This document shows, piece after piece, positions 22,118-35,184 of a stretch of DNA of 64,000 bases. Every line of letters begins with the position of its first letter. Position 1 is the first letter of the stretch. Source of the DNA: Maea johnstoni (taxonomy: Eukaryota; Annelida; Polychaeta; Spionida; Magelonidae); assembly GCA_963942565.1 (NCBI GenBank), contig OZ012690.1:4406006-4470005 (forward strand), in the 5' to 3' direction. The translations under genes and the position numbers were made by a program. Under the pieces are notes generated by a model. That model ran no database searches and was not told the DNA's origin. It worked only from the letters and a program-made list of their open reading frames with translations.

Positions 22118-22323
22118 GTAACCCTTCCAATGCTGAGGCTACTTCTGTCCAAAGCACAAGGAGGCAAAGATTTTTGAAAACCATCTGAACCCTGTCATAT
22201 TGGTATTCATTGGATAGTTCTTGCTGAGTACTCTCTTATTTGCCAGGATTTCAGTCATTTTTCAGGTTTTTTGCATCATTTTGTAATGGCAAAATTAGCC
22301 CCCACCACCTGCATAAGGGTTAC
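22118..22323 (+). mobile_element. TTAA-type MITE, site e (U3)
   Basis: GTAACCC to GGGTTAC, with the same short internal deletion as U2. Confidence 0.75.
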
Positions 22324-22804
22324 CATTCACCCTGTGAGCAGCCCAAACAGACCAGACACTTCTGGGGAGAGTTTTTAATTGATGCATGCGTCCTTTAGAA
22401 AACAACACCTTATCATGTTAATCATAACGAAAACATTCATTCCAATTATTCAGATGTTCATACTGTAGAACACACAATGTACGCGTCTGTTTATATATAT
22501 ATCGTACATAGCGTGTGGTTCCGCTTCGCTATATATAAATACGCTGTGCTTTTTTCCCCTGTACTTTGGCGCTGTCAGCGGCGACTACCGTCCCTAAAAA
22601 AGATACGCTATGATGCGAAAACTCCCCAATTCGCTATATTTGGGACACGCGTCATATGTGTGTTCTACAGTATTCATATTTAATTCCCATTCTATCTAAT
22701 TAACAATTTTACAACTGGAGCGCATACTGGGCTTGACACAAATGGAAATATCTAAATAGCAGAGAAGTACCTTGGGTAATGTTTGACTGTAAGTTATTGT
22801 TATT

Positions 22805-23057
22805 CACTCTAAAAACAAACGCCTACTTTTTAACTCTAAAATAAACACCTATTTGTTACGCTTTTTAAACATGTTTGGTGTTTATAATTATTAAAATAAA
22901 CATGTTGAGTGTTTATAAATTATAAAAATAAACATGTTGAGTGTTTATAATAGCTGGATTATAAACACCCCAACATGTTTATCGGCAAGTTACGCTTTTT
23001 AAACACTAAAACTTGTTTATATGGAAAAGAGTGTTTATTCTGAAAGGGTGTTTATAG
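22805..23057. mobile_element. Private AT-rich insertion (U3), probable MITE
   Basis: About 253 bp replace the words GTTGGATCCAATTTCCCC found in other units. The start CACTCTAAAAACAAACGCC and the complement of the end (ACACCCTTTCAGAATAAACAC) are imperfect inverted repeats. Inside, TAAACATGTTGAGTGTTTAT occurs twice, and GTTACGCTTTTTAAACA twice. The family is not recognised. Confidence 0.55.
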
Positions 23058-23145
23058 TTTCTTTCAAATATTTTCAACCTTTTTTTCAGCTTTTACTCTA
23101 TTTGATAAGTTATGTTCAAAGTTGTCAGGCAATGACAACTAAGGA

Positions 23146-23358
23146 TTAACCCTTCCAATGCTAAGGCTACTTTTGTCCAAAGCGCAAGAATGCAAAGATT
23201 TTCGAAAGCCATCTAAACCCTGCCATGTTGGTACTCATTGGAAAGCCCTCGCTGAGTACTCTCAGATGAGTACCCATATGCCATGGTTTCGATGATTTCG
23301 CAGGATTTTTGGGTTATTTTGTTTTGGCCAATTTAGCCACCAGCAGCATAAGGGTTAA
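23146..23358 (+). mobile_element. TTAA-type MITE, site f (U3)
   Basis: Both TTAA intact. Confidence 0.8.
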
Positions 23359-23580
23359 GATAATATCAGAATATTGCTTTCAATACTAGTATCCACAATG
23401 GTGCAGGCTTGAATCTTTTAGCCACGCTTGAGATTGCATCCAATTCAACATTCATCCTTATGGTGAAATGAGGGACCATTCCAATAGCCAAAGTCCATGT
23501 AAACCTGTTACCTGTCCACTGGTGACAGCCAGTGGTCCATGTCTCACTTCAAAACACCAGGATTGAAATTAATCAATGCA

Positions 23581-23740
23581 TACCGTAAATTCTTGGAAAT
23601 TAAGACCACCTTAGGAATTTGGGCAAAGTGCTGATTACAAAGTAACTAATGAGAAATCTGGGCAACCCTCGATCTATTGCCAGTTGCCATTACACATAAT
23701 AATGACCTAACTGTAAATCTTGCATCAATGTATTTCCAGA
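23581..23740. mobile_element. TA-ended MITE, 5' part (U3)
   Basis: Begins TACCGTAAATTCTTGG and breaks at TATTTCCAGA, where the type B segment follows. Confidence 0.6.
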
Positions 23741-24590
23741 AGCTTTACAATGGACCTTATGGTAATTGGTCTGTGGCGAGCATGTTCTATTCATCTAAGC
23801 TCTAACACATATTTATCTCTGTGTTCAAAACTGCTCACCAAAAGGGACTATCGTAGGCTATAACAGATATACCTAACATTAGTGCTCATTGATAATCAGA
23901 GGCAGGCTGTACTTATCATACTCAATACTTTTTTATGCCATTATGGAACATTTGGATAAAGTGATACTGATTTTTCGTGTTTCTGAATCTTTGTAACTTA
24001 ATTTAATGATACGTTCCAGTATCAAAATAAAAATACATATACTATAAAACTATACTTAGTAGGGAATGGGATGAATAGATCTATTCAAGATTAGATAGCA
24101 GCAATAGCACGTCTTGGTCAAAAGCCCGGGGGGGGGGGGGGGCACTCAGGTTCAGAGGGGGGCCGCACCTGCGTTACTTATTTCGCGGAAGAAGGGGTCT
24201 TTTTTTAAGACCTCCGCATGTCCGCGATTTTGTAAAAGAAGGGTACTTTTTTGTACCCATGTGCGAAGTATGTGGGTCAAAATCCCCTTACAATCCACAA
24301 AGTACATGTATACGCAGCTCTGACACCGAGTGACTCCCGACGTGACTGGGCTTCCTAGTTTTCTGCCGCCGCTTGCTGCCGCTAAACACGCAGAGGATTA
24401 TAACATCTTAAGTTAAAATACGTGTTCCCGTTCATCCAATGTCAGTGTTTTGATAAAAGAAGGGGTTTTTATTTAGTGGAAAAAATCAGCGTTTTATTAA
24501 AATAAGGGTGCTTTTTGGCCAGAAATCAGTGCTTTAGAGGTATTTCTTAATTTTGATAACGAGCGTATGCGCCCCCCTAAATACCCAAGT
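23741..24590. repeat. Type B segment (U3)
   Basis: Same content as in U2 but without the Tc1/mariner-like element. The G-tract is at 24128-24142. The short frame at 24114-24323 is not a gene. Confidence 0.6.
24303..24310. other. Probable Tc1/mariner excision footprint (U3)
   Basis: TACATGTA replaces the U2 element. This is TA plus the outer CA and TG of the element plus TA, the form known for Tc1-type excision. Equivalent positions: 43606-43613 (U5) and 53137-53144 (U6), where the first T has become C. Confidence 0.65.
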
Positions 24591-25991
24591 GCCCCTGGTG
24601 GTCAACATCAGAAACGAGTCTGAGATAAACAAACACGATCACTTCCAGCTGGTATTCATACGCCCAAGCAACAAACTTCACTTTGTGGGCAATAAACAAA
24701 TGCCCAGTCCCTCCCCATTCCAAAAATACCATATTAGTTGAATGAAGTTGTATATATCTCCATTAATAGGCCTCGATTGGGCCTAGCCCCAGTTTTTATT
24801 GGAACTATGCAATGGTACTACTCGAAGGGATACAACATTTACTTCACCGACACCTTATACGTCGCTGATACTTGTGTGTGGGAATACCTATGTTCACATG
24901 AAATTCCTTTCCGGAGTATATTCTTAAATACTTCGAATAAATCGCACAGGTCATCATATACATGTATCCATGTTTGTCTAAATTTGTCTATTCCCATGAT
25001 CATCTCAGGATTACATTATTTTATTTGCATTTGCTTTAAACATCATTGATATCATATGAAATGTCTCTCGATGAAATCAATTCTTTGCCCTATTTGTCTT
25101 TTCTGATAAATTACCTCTTTGGTACGCATAATTCCAATATCTACTATTAATTTTCCCTTTTTGTCGGTGCCTGAAATTATTTCCCTTTCAGCAAGTTTAA
25201 GATGGCCTCCCACAGTAGAATGGAGTCAGTTTACAAGGAGGTTCATAGTTCTAATTGCGTTGTTGCAATAGAGAAACATGGGATATTGTTTGTATTTCGG
25301 TTTTATTTATTTCATAAGACAATAGGGACATTTTGTAGTCTTTTATTTTCAAAGTTTGTAATTTAGATCATCCTGGTCCTCCAACCAAATTAAATTAGTA
25401 TATTGACCCTAAACAATAGCGAGTTACACTAACAATTATGGCTAGCTTATTTTCGACTCTATATGGTCTATAAATCGTAATTCGATTATGATGAAAGACA
25501 TCCATATTCTGAAAATATCTGGAAGGTACGATTACTTAGTTAATTAGTTTAGAAATGAAGCACAAGATGGCATGGCAGTCTACACTCGAATACATACGTG
25601 AAACTGACACATTCTTGGTTAATACTAACAACAAAAGTATGACAAATTATCATGATATGAAAAATCATTTTTTTTTTTGAATAATTCAATTTGTTAGCAT
25701 CTGCATCACGTGTGCAGGAAAATGAAGTAGGTATATTGATTTACTTGTGTTTTAAGTTCTGTTGTTCCTTATTTTACATCTAAACAGCCATACTGTCTTT
25801 ACAAATCTAAGTTAATGCAGCTTTATCTATTTATAGATGCAATCTGGATGCACGGATGATACATCGTACGGTTGAGGAGTTCGCCTTTTTAGGCATGCTA
25901 TTTTTGTAATTACCATTGTGTTTATCACCATTAATGATGTCAACAAACTTGTCCTTTGTTAAAATGTCAAGCATTATTTCACATGTAAAAT

Positions 25992-26013
25992 CCCCCCCCC
26001 CCCCCCCCCCCCC
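25992..26013. repeat. Variable C homopolymer before each unit start
   Basis: 22 C here. Other units: 48-61 (14), 8231-8246 (16), 35958-35973 (16), 45430-45444 (15), 54961-54976 (16); absent before U3. Lengths may contain sequencing error. Confidence 0.8.
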
Positions 26014-26717
26014 GTTCACCTTTAGAAGAGGTAAGAACACATATATTGTTCATTATGGCATTATAGATAGAACCATGAATGCCAATCACTGGATACGCAA
26101 CCAGCAGGTCTCGCATATCAGCCTGGCCACAACTAATGGCTCAGATGCTGACAAGACACTTCAAGAGGTGCATTCTGCGCATGTTGGCGCACAACTTACT
26201 CTGTTATGTAAACAATACTAGAGCCCTTATCGGTCTGTCTCCTAGTGACGTCACATTGAGACTAGATACAGTGTGATTATGTTTCGTCCAGGGCTTTGTA
26301 ATGGGTCTTATGGCAATTGGCCCACGGCAAAGAATCCATGTGTCTATTCATCTAAGATAGAATGAGTCGAGGTTAAGGGTAAGGATAACAAAACATGTGC
26401 TTCCATAAATATGCGTCATCTTTAATTTTCAAAAAATTTCCAGGATTAACTAAGCTTGCGACATCTGAAACTAAACACAACAAATGGTTTAACAGGATTT
26501 CAAAGTTCTTTGAATAGGGAACATTTTTTTCTCAGCTTAGTTTTTCAAGTCCTACGATATGACCTTCTAAATATATACACAAACCACAAAGGTCCAGTAT
26601 TCAAACCTACAGTACTTTGGTTTATTTCATCTTGCATAATGGGTCAACTCTGCGCTGGACAGGTTAACCGGAGGTAAGTCAACTTTGATTGTGCTTTTGT
26701 ACCCTGCCATACTTTTC

Positions 26718-26920
26718 TTTACCCTTTACCTAGTTTGGCCAATACAAAATGATGCAAGAAACCTAGTAAATGACTGAAACCCTGGCACTTGGGTACTCGT
26801 GGGAGAGTACTCAGTGAGAGTTTTCCAATGAATACCAACATGTCTGGGATTGGATGGTTTTCAATAATCTTTGCATCCTTGTGCTTTGGACGAAAGTAGC
26901 CTCAGCATTGGAAGGGTTAA
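26718..26920 (-). mobile_element. TTAA-type MITE, site a (U4)
   Basis: As U1; ends TTTACCC and GGGTTAA. Confidence 0.75.
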
Positions 26921-28110
26921 GTCACAAATCATTTGGTAAAGTAGTTTGGATCTTGTTATGGCAACGGTTGGAAAAGATCAGAATTCATTTCTTTATGCCA
27001 GGTTGGGTTGCAAGCAGGGTCTTCGCCAGGATTTAGAAACTGAGTCCACAGGACTAGAGGTTACATATTTTTTCAAATTGCCACCACTTTGATAGTGGTA
27101 TTTCATACACAAAATTTACCTTTATTTCAGTAAGGCAGATTTTACTTCCTCCTCATTAATCCCTTGGGAATTTGAGGAGTAATGGAGTTGCTATACAATC
27201 TATTGTAATAATAGCAACATCTGTGGCATTAATCATTGAATTATCTATCAATCAGAGTTTCTTTTTATGAAAACACTTCTCATTAAAAGAACATATGTGA
27301 TAAGTGGATCACTGTAGTTCGACAGATCGATTTGATCATTGACGTTTTATTTTTCAATTCCGATTATTTCGATTTTGAAGAACTGCACTAATAGAATATT
27401 TTCACATGTTCCACACTATTTCTGTGGCTAGGATCCTAAGATTTTAACTATGCAAAGACAATGAAGGTTTTCTCAACACTTTTTGATTGAATACTTAAGC
27501 TTCACTTCAAAATTCTTATTCGTGTTGGCTTAAAATGGCCAAAAAAATGGTGTAAAAGGCTGAAAAAATGTTTTTAGATTAATTGACATAACAATTGGCA
27601 TAATATTTTTTTCCGATTAATTGGAAAGATTATTTCGATTGATCGATACTTGTCATATCAATGATGGTCCTACAAGAAGAACCAATGATTATCCTTGAAT
27701 TATTTTGCACATCTCAGCTTTATTTCGCAGCTATTTTCATATGCATTCCAGCATTTAGATGACACTTTTCAAAGGTAACTCTGAACATGAATGGGTTAAT
27801 GAATATTTCAACTATCAGGCACCTTCAGCGCTCAGGGCAGAAAACAGTTAACATTCTTTATTTGCACTGAAAAGTTCAATACATCTAAAAGTCATCAAAA
27901 AAAATTCAAAACAGAAAAAACAATTGCGAGTAGTTAAATTATTGGTAACCAAGTTCAATTTGATTTTTACGTTTCTTTAATTAATCAGTTCAGTGCGAAA
28001 CAACCATTCCTTCTCAACCTGCTATTCCAATTCAATAATATGCACTTCACGTCTTTAAAGTAAGTTATATCTTCTTTATCCACTTCCTGCACCCAATGAA
28101 ATGGGTACCG

Positions 28111-28324
28111 TTAACCCTTACAATGCTGAGGATACTTTCGTCCAAAACACAAGGATGCAAAGATCTTTTGAAAACCATCGAAACCCTGTCATGTTGGTAT
28201 TCATTGGAAAGCTCTTGCTGAGTACTCTCAAATGAGTACCCATTTGCCAGTGGTTTGGTCATTTTTCAGTATTTTTGCATCATTTTGTATTGGCCAAATT
28301 AGCCACCAGCAGCATGAGGGAAGT
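28111..28324 (+). mobile_element. TTAA-type MITE, site b (U4)
   Basis: Intact left TTAA, right end GAGGGAAGT. Confidence 0.75.
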
Positions 28325-28505
28325 CAAGTTGACCCGCTTAAAAAAAAGGAGAAATATCATGGATACTTGTCAGTCAAAGCACAAATACCTCACCAGTTAT
28401 TTCACACTGAAGATAAGTAAAATAAAATGGTTTCTAACCTCCACAATGAAATTAACACAGGAACAAGTTACTAGCCCTTGAACAACACCGCCTTTTACTT
28501 AGGGC

Positions 28506-28848
28506 TCAACCATTCTAATGCTGAGGCTACTTTCGTCCAAAGAACAAGGACGCAAAGATTTTTGAAAAATGTCCAAACCCTGTCATGTTGGTATTCATTG
28601 GATAGCTCTCAAGTAGTGCTGTCAGATGAGTACCCATTTGCCAGTGTTTCAGTCATTTGTCAGGTTTTTTTGCATCCTTTTGTATTGGACAATTTACCCA
28701 ACGTCTAAACCCTGTCATGTTGGTATTCATTGGATAGCTCTCGATGAGTGCTGTCAGATGAGTGCCCATTTGACAGGGATTCAGGTATTTTTCAGGGTTT
28801 TTTTCCACCATGTTCTTGTTGGGTAAATTAGCCACCAGCAGGGCTAAG
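28506..28848 (+). mobile_element. TTAA-type MITE, tandem pair at site c (U4)
   Basis: Same paired structure as U3, with CTCAAGTAGTGC and ACCCAACGTC as private changes. Confidence 0.65.
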
Positions 28849-28918
28849 TGTTTTTCACGAAGTTTGACGTATCCCATTCATGCAATGAGTACATTGAAGA
28901 TCATAGAAAAATGCAAAT

Positions 28919-29215
28919 CATGGTCTTGCCTTTTTGGACACCCAAACCCTTAAAAAGAACCCCTCATGACACCCATTTTGTTTTGTGAGGAATTTGTAAA
29001 AATCACAATCTCAAGCTTATAATTGAATTTTTTCATCTCCTTATAATTCCCATGACATTGTTTAATGATATCATGCCTTATTTTGATGAATTTATACATG
29101 TTTATGGTTGAAATATGATTATATTGTGATCCCCCTTAAAAAACTTTTGGATTCCCCAAAATTTTACAACTGCCAATTTTAGGCACCCAGTTTCTAAATC
29201 CTGGCTAAGACCCTG
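28919..29215. mobile_element. hAT-like MITE (U4)
   Basis: Shortened near the left end (CATGGTCTTGCC joined to TTTTTGGACACCC). Flanks ATGCAAAT and ATGCACAT. Confidence 0.65.
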
Positions 29216-29524
29216 ATGCACATGCATCACGCATCACCTCATGAGAGGAAAAGTAAGAGAAACAATGAACACAGGAATATAAAAATATTTCAGTTCAGTG
29301 TTTGTTTGGTTTGATTTTTACATTCATAATCACTTCAGAATATGTATAAATCCACAAGATCTCCATGGTAACCAGAGCATGAAAAGTTCAGCCCATTCAT
29401 ACCTACAGAGTGTAAAGAAATCTATTTCAATATTTTGACATGTTTTGGATGATATTTGTAGGAGAAATGCTAACCAGAACATAATCAACAACTCTATTAA
29501 CATTTTTGCAAGATTCTTTCTTGT

Positions 29525-29674
29525 GTGAAAGTGTGAATTGCCCTTTTTGACACACTAGGCTATCAAATGTAGCTGGTATACGGATTTGAAGTAAATTAGT
29601 AGCTAAATCTGGACGGGCAGAAATTTTGATTGCTGTTTTGGACAGGCATTTCTGAATTCCTGGCTAAGACCCTG
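29525..29674. mobile_element. Second CAGGG-ended hAT-like MITE, right half (U4)
   Basis: The left half is deleted; the join reads TTCTTGTGTGAAAGTGTG. Right end CCTGGCTAAGACCCTG. Confidence 0.6.
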
Positions 29675-29911
29675 TCAGAGTGGTCAGGTTAGTTTGGATT
29701 TATCTCGCCAGGTGGCCAAGAACCACTTATCAAGAGGAACTCTGGGCAGAAATGGGTTCAGAGAATTGACAAATTCATTCCTATAATAACTAAAAATGTA
29801 CAAACCTTTTCGGAGAGAACGTGCTTACTGGATCATTTTTTGCCGAAAACACCTTTAATAGTAATGTTAAACAGAACCAAAAATAAATTATAATCCTTCA
29901 TGAATTTGTGC

Positions 29912-30125
29912 TTAACCCTTTCAATGCTAAAGCTAATTTTGCCCAAGGCAAAAGAGCTCAAAAGACTTTAGAAAACCATCTAAACCCTGTCATGTTGGTA
30001 TTTATTTGAACGCTCTCAAAGAGTACTACCAGATGAGTACCCATGTGCCCGGGTTTCAGTCATTTTTCAGGTATGTTTGGATCTTTTTGTATTGGTCAAT
30101 TAGTCACCAGCAGCATAAGGCTGAA
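29912..30125 (+). mobile_element. TTAA-type MITE, site d (U4)
   Basis: Left TTAA intact; right end CATAAGGCTGAA. Confidence 0.7.
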
Positions 30126-30284
30126 TTTCTAAGTTATTGGCACACTAGTATAAACGATTCAGAAAACACATGTCAGTTAGAGCTGTAGGCATGACTGGGT
30201 TAAGTCGTAAGTTTTGGGGAAGATTGTGGCGCCCTCTATAATCCGATCATCCAGGGCACTGCACCAAATAAAGGGGTGGTTGTG

Positions 30285-30516
30285 TTAACCAGTTCATGCA
30301 TATAATGCCTAGAAACGTCCCGACTATTCTGACGATATCTTTTGCAGCCGAGTGATTATTCATAAAATATTTGAGGGACAAATGTGGATCAGAAACCTAC
30401 CAACAATAATCACTCAAATATTTAGTGAATCGATACATAATTCCAAAGATATCTCCAAAAGTATAGTAGATCCAGACGACATCTGTCTAGGAGATCGCCA
30501 GGCATGCATGGATTCA
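30285..30516 (+). mobile_element. Long-TIR TTAACCCG element (U4)
   Basis: Ends changed to TTAACCAGTTCATGC and ATGCATGGATTCA. Confidence 0.6.
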
Positions 30517-30802
30517 CACCTGGGTTTTTTTTTTCGCTTTAAGTTCCCTCCTTTAAGGAGTAATATCCACACACTCTCCGCACTACTACCCACCAGTCAC
30601 AGGAGGACCCACATCGCTATATACACCGGCCCATTGCACCACTACAACTTTTGTACCTTTTTGTAAATTTCCTCTTGGGAAAATAGTACTGGTGCCCAGG
30701 AGAGCCATTTTAGTTCACTATGCCGGTTCCCAGGCCACACATTTAAAGCTTGTAGCCAGGAGCCTGCATAGAGATACATAAATTATGTGGCAGCAATATC
30801 AT

Positions 30803-31018
30803 GTAACCCTTCCAATGCTGAGGCTACTTCTGTCCAAAGCACAAGCGGGCAAAGATTTTTGAAAACCATCTGAACCCTGCCATATTGGTATTCATTGGAT
30901 AGTTCTCGCTGAGTACTCTCTTATGAGTACCCATTTGCCAGGATTTCAGTCATTTTCAGTTTTTTTTGCATCATTTTGTAATGGCAAAATTAGCCCCCAC
31001 CACCTGCATAAGGGTTAC
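30803..31018 (+). mobile_element. TTAA-type MITE, site e (U4)
   Basis: GTAACCC to GGGTTAC; keeps TTATGAGTACCC, unlike U2 and U3. Confidence 0.75.
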
Positions 31019-31602
31019 CATTCACCCTCTGAGCAGCCCAAACAGACCAGACACTTCTGGGGAGAGTTTTTAATTGATGCATGCGTCCTTTAGAAAAAAA
31101 ACACCGTATCATGTTAATCATAACGAAAACATTCATTCCAATTATTCAGATGTTCATACTGTAGAACACACAATGTACGCGTCTGTTTATATATATCGTA
31201 CATAGCTTGTGGTTCTGCTTCGCTATATATAAAAACGCTGTACTTTTTTCCCTGTACTTTGGCTCTGTCAGCAGCGGCTACCGTTGCTAACAAAGATACG
31301 CTATGATGCGAAAACTCCCCAATTCGCTATATTTGGGACACGCGTCATATGTGTGTTCTACAGTATTCATATTTAATTCCCATTCTATCTAATTAACAAT
31401 TTTACAACTGGAGCGCATACTGGGCTTGACACAAATGGAAATATCTAAATAGCAGAGAACTACCTTGGGTAATGTTTGACTGTAAGTCATTGTTATTGTT
31501 GGATCCAATTTCCCCTCTTTCAAATATTTTCAACCTTTTTTTTCAGCTTTTACTCTATTTGATAAGTTATGATCAAAGTTGTCAGGCAATGACAAATAAG
31601 GA

Positions 31603-31815
31603 TTAACCCTTCCAATGCTAAGGCTACTTTTGTCCAAAGCGCAAGAATGCAAAGATTTTCGAAAACCATCTAAACCCTGCCATGTTGGTACTCATTGGAA
31701 AGCCCTCGCTGAGTACTCTCAGATGAGTACCCATATGCCATGGTTTCGATGATTTTGCAGGATTTTTGGGTTATTTTGTTTTGGCCAATTTAGCCACCAG
31801 CAGCATAAGGGTTAA
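31603..31815 (+). mobile_element. TTAA-type MITE, site f (U4)
   Basis: Both TTAA intact. Confidence 0.8.
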
Positions 31816-32037
31816 GATAATATCAGAATATTGCTTTCAATACTAGTATCCACAATGGTGCAGGCTTGAATCTTTTATCCACGTTTGAGATTGCATCCAA
31901 TTCAACATTCATCCTTATGGTGAAATGAGGGACCATTCCAATAGCCAAAGTCCATGTAAACCTGTTACCTGTCCACTGGTGACAGCCAGTGGTCCATGTC
32001 TCACTTCAAAACACCAGGATTGAAATTAATCAATGCA

Positions 32038-32244
32038 TACCGTAAATTCTTGGAAATTTAGACCACCTTAGGAATTCAAGCAAAACGCTGATTACAAAGT
32101 AACTAATGAGAAATCTTGCCATTACACATAACATGGACCTAACTGTAAATCTTGCATCAATGTATTTTTAGAAAATATGGGCCACCCTGAAACCATAAAA
32201 ATTTTGATTATTGAAGTGTCTCAAATTACCGAGAAATTACGGTA
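32038..32244. mobile_element. TA-ended MITE (U4)
   Basis: Shortened by about 25 bp inside (AGAAATCTTGCCATTACAC); ends TACCGTAAATTC and GAAATTACGGTA kept. Confidence 0.6.
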
Positions 32245-32931
32245 ATGCAGCTTGGCAACTAGATGTATGAAGGATTCTGGGTAAAACAGAACAGTCAAAA
32301 TTAGCCACAATCCTTAGTCTTATAGCACAACTGCATTTTTGATCCTCAGTTGCTTAACAGCCATAGCAGAGTGTGCCCACTTCTGGGACCTGAACAACTT
32401 TCATGAACACAATTTCCAAACCTTTCTGTTCCTAATCCATAGTGCAAACCTCCCAAGATATGAAAATCTGCCTTTTTAAAAACAATTTATAGGCTTATTT
32501 TGGTTGTAATCCATTGTGGAAATTCTTCGAGACGAAGACACATTCTAAAGTGAATGTAATTATGGTCCGATTTCTTCCTAAACTATTTCCGAAAAAGAAT
32601 CGCTTCCTATAATGCATATTTGTCTTGGTTCCAAAGTTCTGATTGCAGAAGGCTTCCATAGGCCTGGACCTAATAATGGGCTTAAATTTAATTGTTGCCA
32701 TAGCCACCTTGTAACAATGATCATTGTTGTCATAGTGACATTGTAAGTATGATTGTTGCCAGGACGATAGGTAAGTTCAAGTCCAGAGATAAGGCCTGAT
32801 GGTGCAACCCTCAAAGGTGTTCACATTTTGGAGGTTTTACTGTATGCCCTATGGCTCCCATTGCGTGTGTGATCGTAATGATATTTAGGCACCTTGGCCG
32901 GCTTGCATGAGACAAGAGGTACTAGGATCCC

Positions 32932-33144
32932 TTAACCCTTCCAATGCTGAGGCTACTTTCATCCAACACACAAGGATGCGGAGATTTTTGAAAAACACCT
33001 AAACCCTGTAATGTTGGTATTCATTAGATAGCTCTCACTGAGTACTGAGTAATCCTAGTACCCATGCCAGGGTTTCGGTCATTTTATAGGTTTTTTGCAT
33101 CATTTGGTATTGTCCAAATTAGCAATCACCAGCATAAGGGTTAA
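32932..33144 (+). mobile_element. TTAA-type MITE, site g (U4)
   Basis: Both TTAA intact; the ATGAGTACCC word is shortened to AGTACCC. Confidence 0.75.
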
Positions 33145-33499
33145 AGGCTTCCTCAAGGGTCATGGTATTCCTTAATTGTATCCTTAAGATTACTTGAAAG
33201 ATAAGACTAAGGGAAATTTTGGGTCCTAAGGAACCTTAAGGAATTCCTGCCTTCTGGATGTTTTACGCTGTACCTGTCTCCATACTCCAGAACGACACTT
33301 GTCTCTGATCTTTTTGAGCTGCTGTGGCTGGATCTCTTTCCCTTTCCTAGCGTTCCTGGGCCACATGTAGGCCTCCTCCTCCTGTAGATTACATTGCATG
33401 TACATTTCAATAACATTCCACGTACATATCATGTACATTATCTTATACTTTTCACATAGATATCTTGTACATTTCATGTACATATCATGTACATTTCAC

Positions 33500-33853
33500 C
33501 ACAGGTATTTGTATCCGTATAATGGTCCGGAAATTGGTTAACATTTTTTTTATAAAAATCAAATGATTATGGGGACGTAGGCCACCCTCTTATGAAGCCT
33601 GATACGAACTTTCAGGTGTATCCGAGCACTGCAATGCGAGAAAAAAAGACTTAGTGTTATATATATATATATTAGACAAGTCCTGGCAATATACTTTAAA
33701 GTCTTTTTTTTCTCGCTTTGCAGTGCTCGGATAAACCTGAAAGTTCGTATCAAGCTTCATAAGAGGGTGGCCTACGTCCCCATAATCATTTGATTTTTAT
33801 AAAAAAAAATGTTTACCAATTTTCGGACCATTATACGGATACAAATACCTGTG
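33500..33853. mobile_element. Foldback (long inverted repeat) element (U4)
   Basis: Second copy of the U1 foldback element in the same position, with ATTTCAC at 33493-33499 and 33854-33860. The loop has lost GGCCC compared with U1. Confidence 0.8.
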
Positions 33854-35092
33854 ATTTCACATACATTCTCGGTGAACTAATTCCACAGCTGACCGGCGAA
33901 TTTCAGCAGTGGTGTGACAATAATGCTTGGCTAAATCCAAAACTAGTCATCCTTTCACACCAAAAGTTGTTATTTTTTTGATCAGAACATTCTCCTCTTC
34001 TAAATTAACCCAAAACAATTGGGGGTCATATCGTGATTTTTTTTTATGAGCCAAAATAGTGACAGAACCGGCCCTCTGGTGGTCAACATCAGAAACGAGT
34101 CTGAGATAAACCAACACGATCACTTCCAGCTTGGTATTCATACGCCCAAGCAACAAACTTCACTTTGTGGGCAATAAACAAAAGCCCAGTCCCTCCCCAT
34201 TCCAAAAATACCATATTAGTTGAATGAAGTTGTATATATCTCCATTTATAGGCCTCGATTGGGCCTAGCCCCAGTTTTTATTGGAACTATGCAATGGTAC
34301 TACTCGAAGCGATACAACGTTTACTTCACCGACACCTTATACGTCGCTGATACTTGTGTGTGGGAATACCTATGTTCACATGAAATTCCTTTCCGGAGTA
34401 TATTCTTAAATACTTCGAATAAATCGCACAGGTCATCATATACATGTATCCATGTTTGGCTAAATTTGTCTATTCCCATGATCATCTCAGGATTACATTA
34501 TTTTATTTGCATTTGCTTTAAACATCATTGATATCATATGAAATGTCTCTCGGTGAAATAAATTCTTTGCCCTATTTGTCTTTTCTGATAAATTACCTCT
34601 TTGGTACGCATAATTCCAATATATACTATTAATTTTCCCTTTTTGTCGGTGCCTGAAATTATTTCCCTTTCAGCAACTGGGTTTAAGATGGCCTCCCACA
34701 GTAGGATGGAGCCAGTTTACAAGGAGGTTCATAGTTCTAATTGCGTTGTTGCAATAGAGAAAACATGGGATATTGTTTGTATTTCGGTTTTATTTATTTT
34801 ATAAGACAATAGGGACATTTTGCAGTCTTTTAGATCATCCTGGTCCTCCAACCAAATTAAATTAGTATATTGACCCTAAACAATAGCGAGTTACACTAAC
34901 AATTGTGGCTAGCTTATTTTCGACTCTATACGGTCTATAAATCGTAATTCGATTATGATGAAAGACATCCATATTCTGAAAATATCTGGAAGGTACGATT
35001 ACTTAGTTAATTAGTTTAGAAATGAAGCACAAGATGGCATGGCAGTCTACACTCGAATACATACGTGAAACTGACACATTCTTGGTCAATAC

Positions 35093-35132
35093 CAGGGAGT
35101 TTTACCTAAAATCTATATATCTCTGTCAATAC
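35093..35132. mobile_element. 32-bp CAGGG-starting insertion with 8-bp duplication (U4)
   Basis: GTCAATAC (35085-35092) is repeated at 35125-35132 around a 32-bp insert that starts CAGGGAGTTTTACC. Other units read GGTTAATACTAAC with no insert. The size of the duplication and the CAGGG start suggest a hAT-type remnant, but the other end is not a matching inverted repeat. Confidence 0.5.
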
Positions 35133-35184
35133 TTACAACAAAAGCATGACAAATTATCATGATATGAAAAATCTTTTTTTTTTA

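Larger units (their letters stand above)
17222..26073. repeat. Tandem array unit U3 (8.85 kb)
   Basis: Third copy. Its junction with U2 lacks about 270 bp that precede the unit start elsewhere, including the C-tract; AATG is shared at the breakpoint. It has a private AT-rich insertion at about 22805-23057. It switches to the type B segment inside the TA-ended MITE near 23741, so MITE site g and the roughly 0.7 kb before it are absent. Confidence 0.9.
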
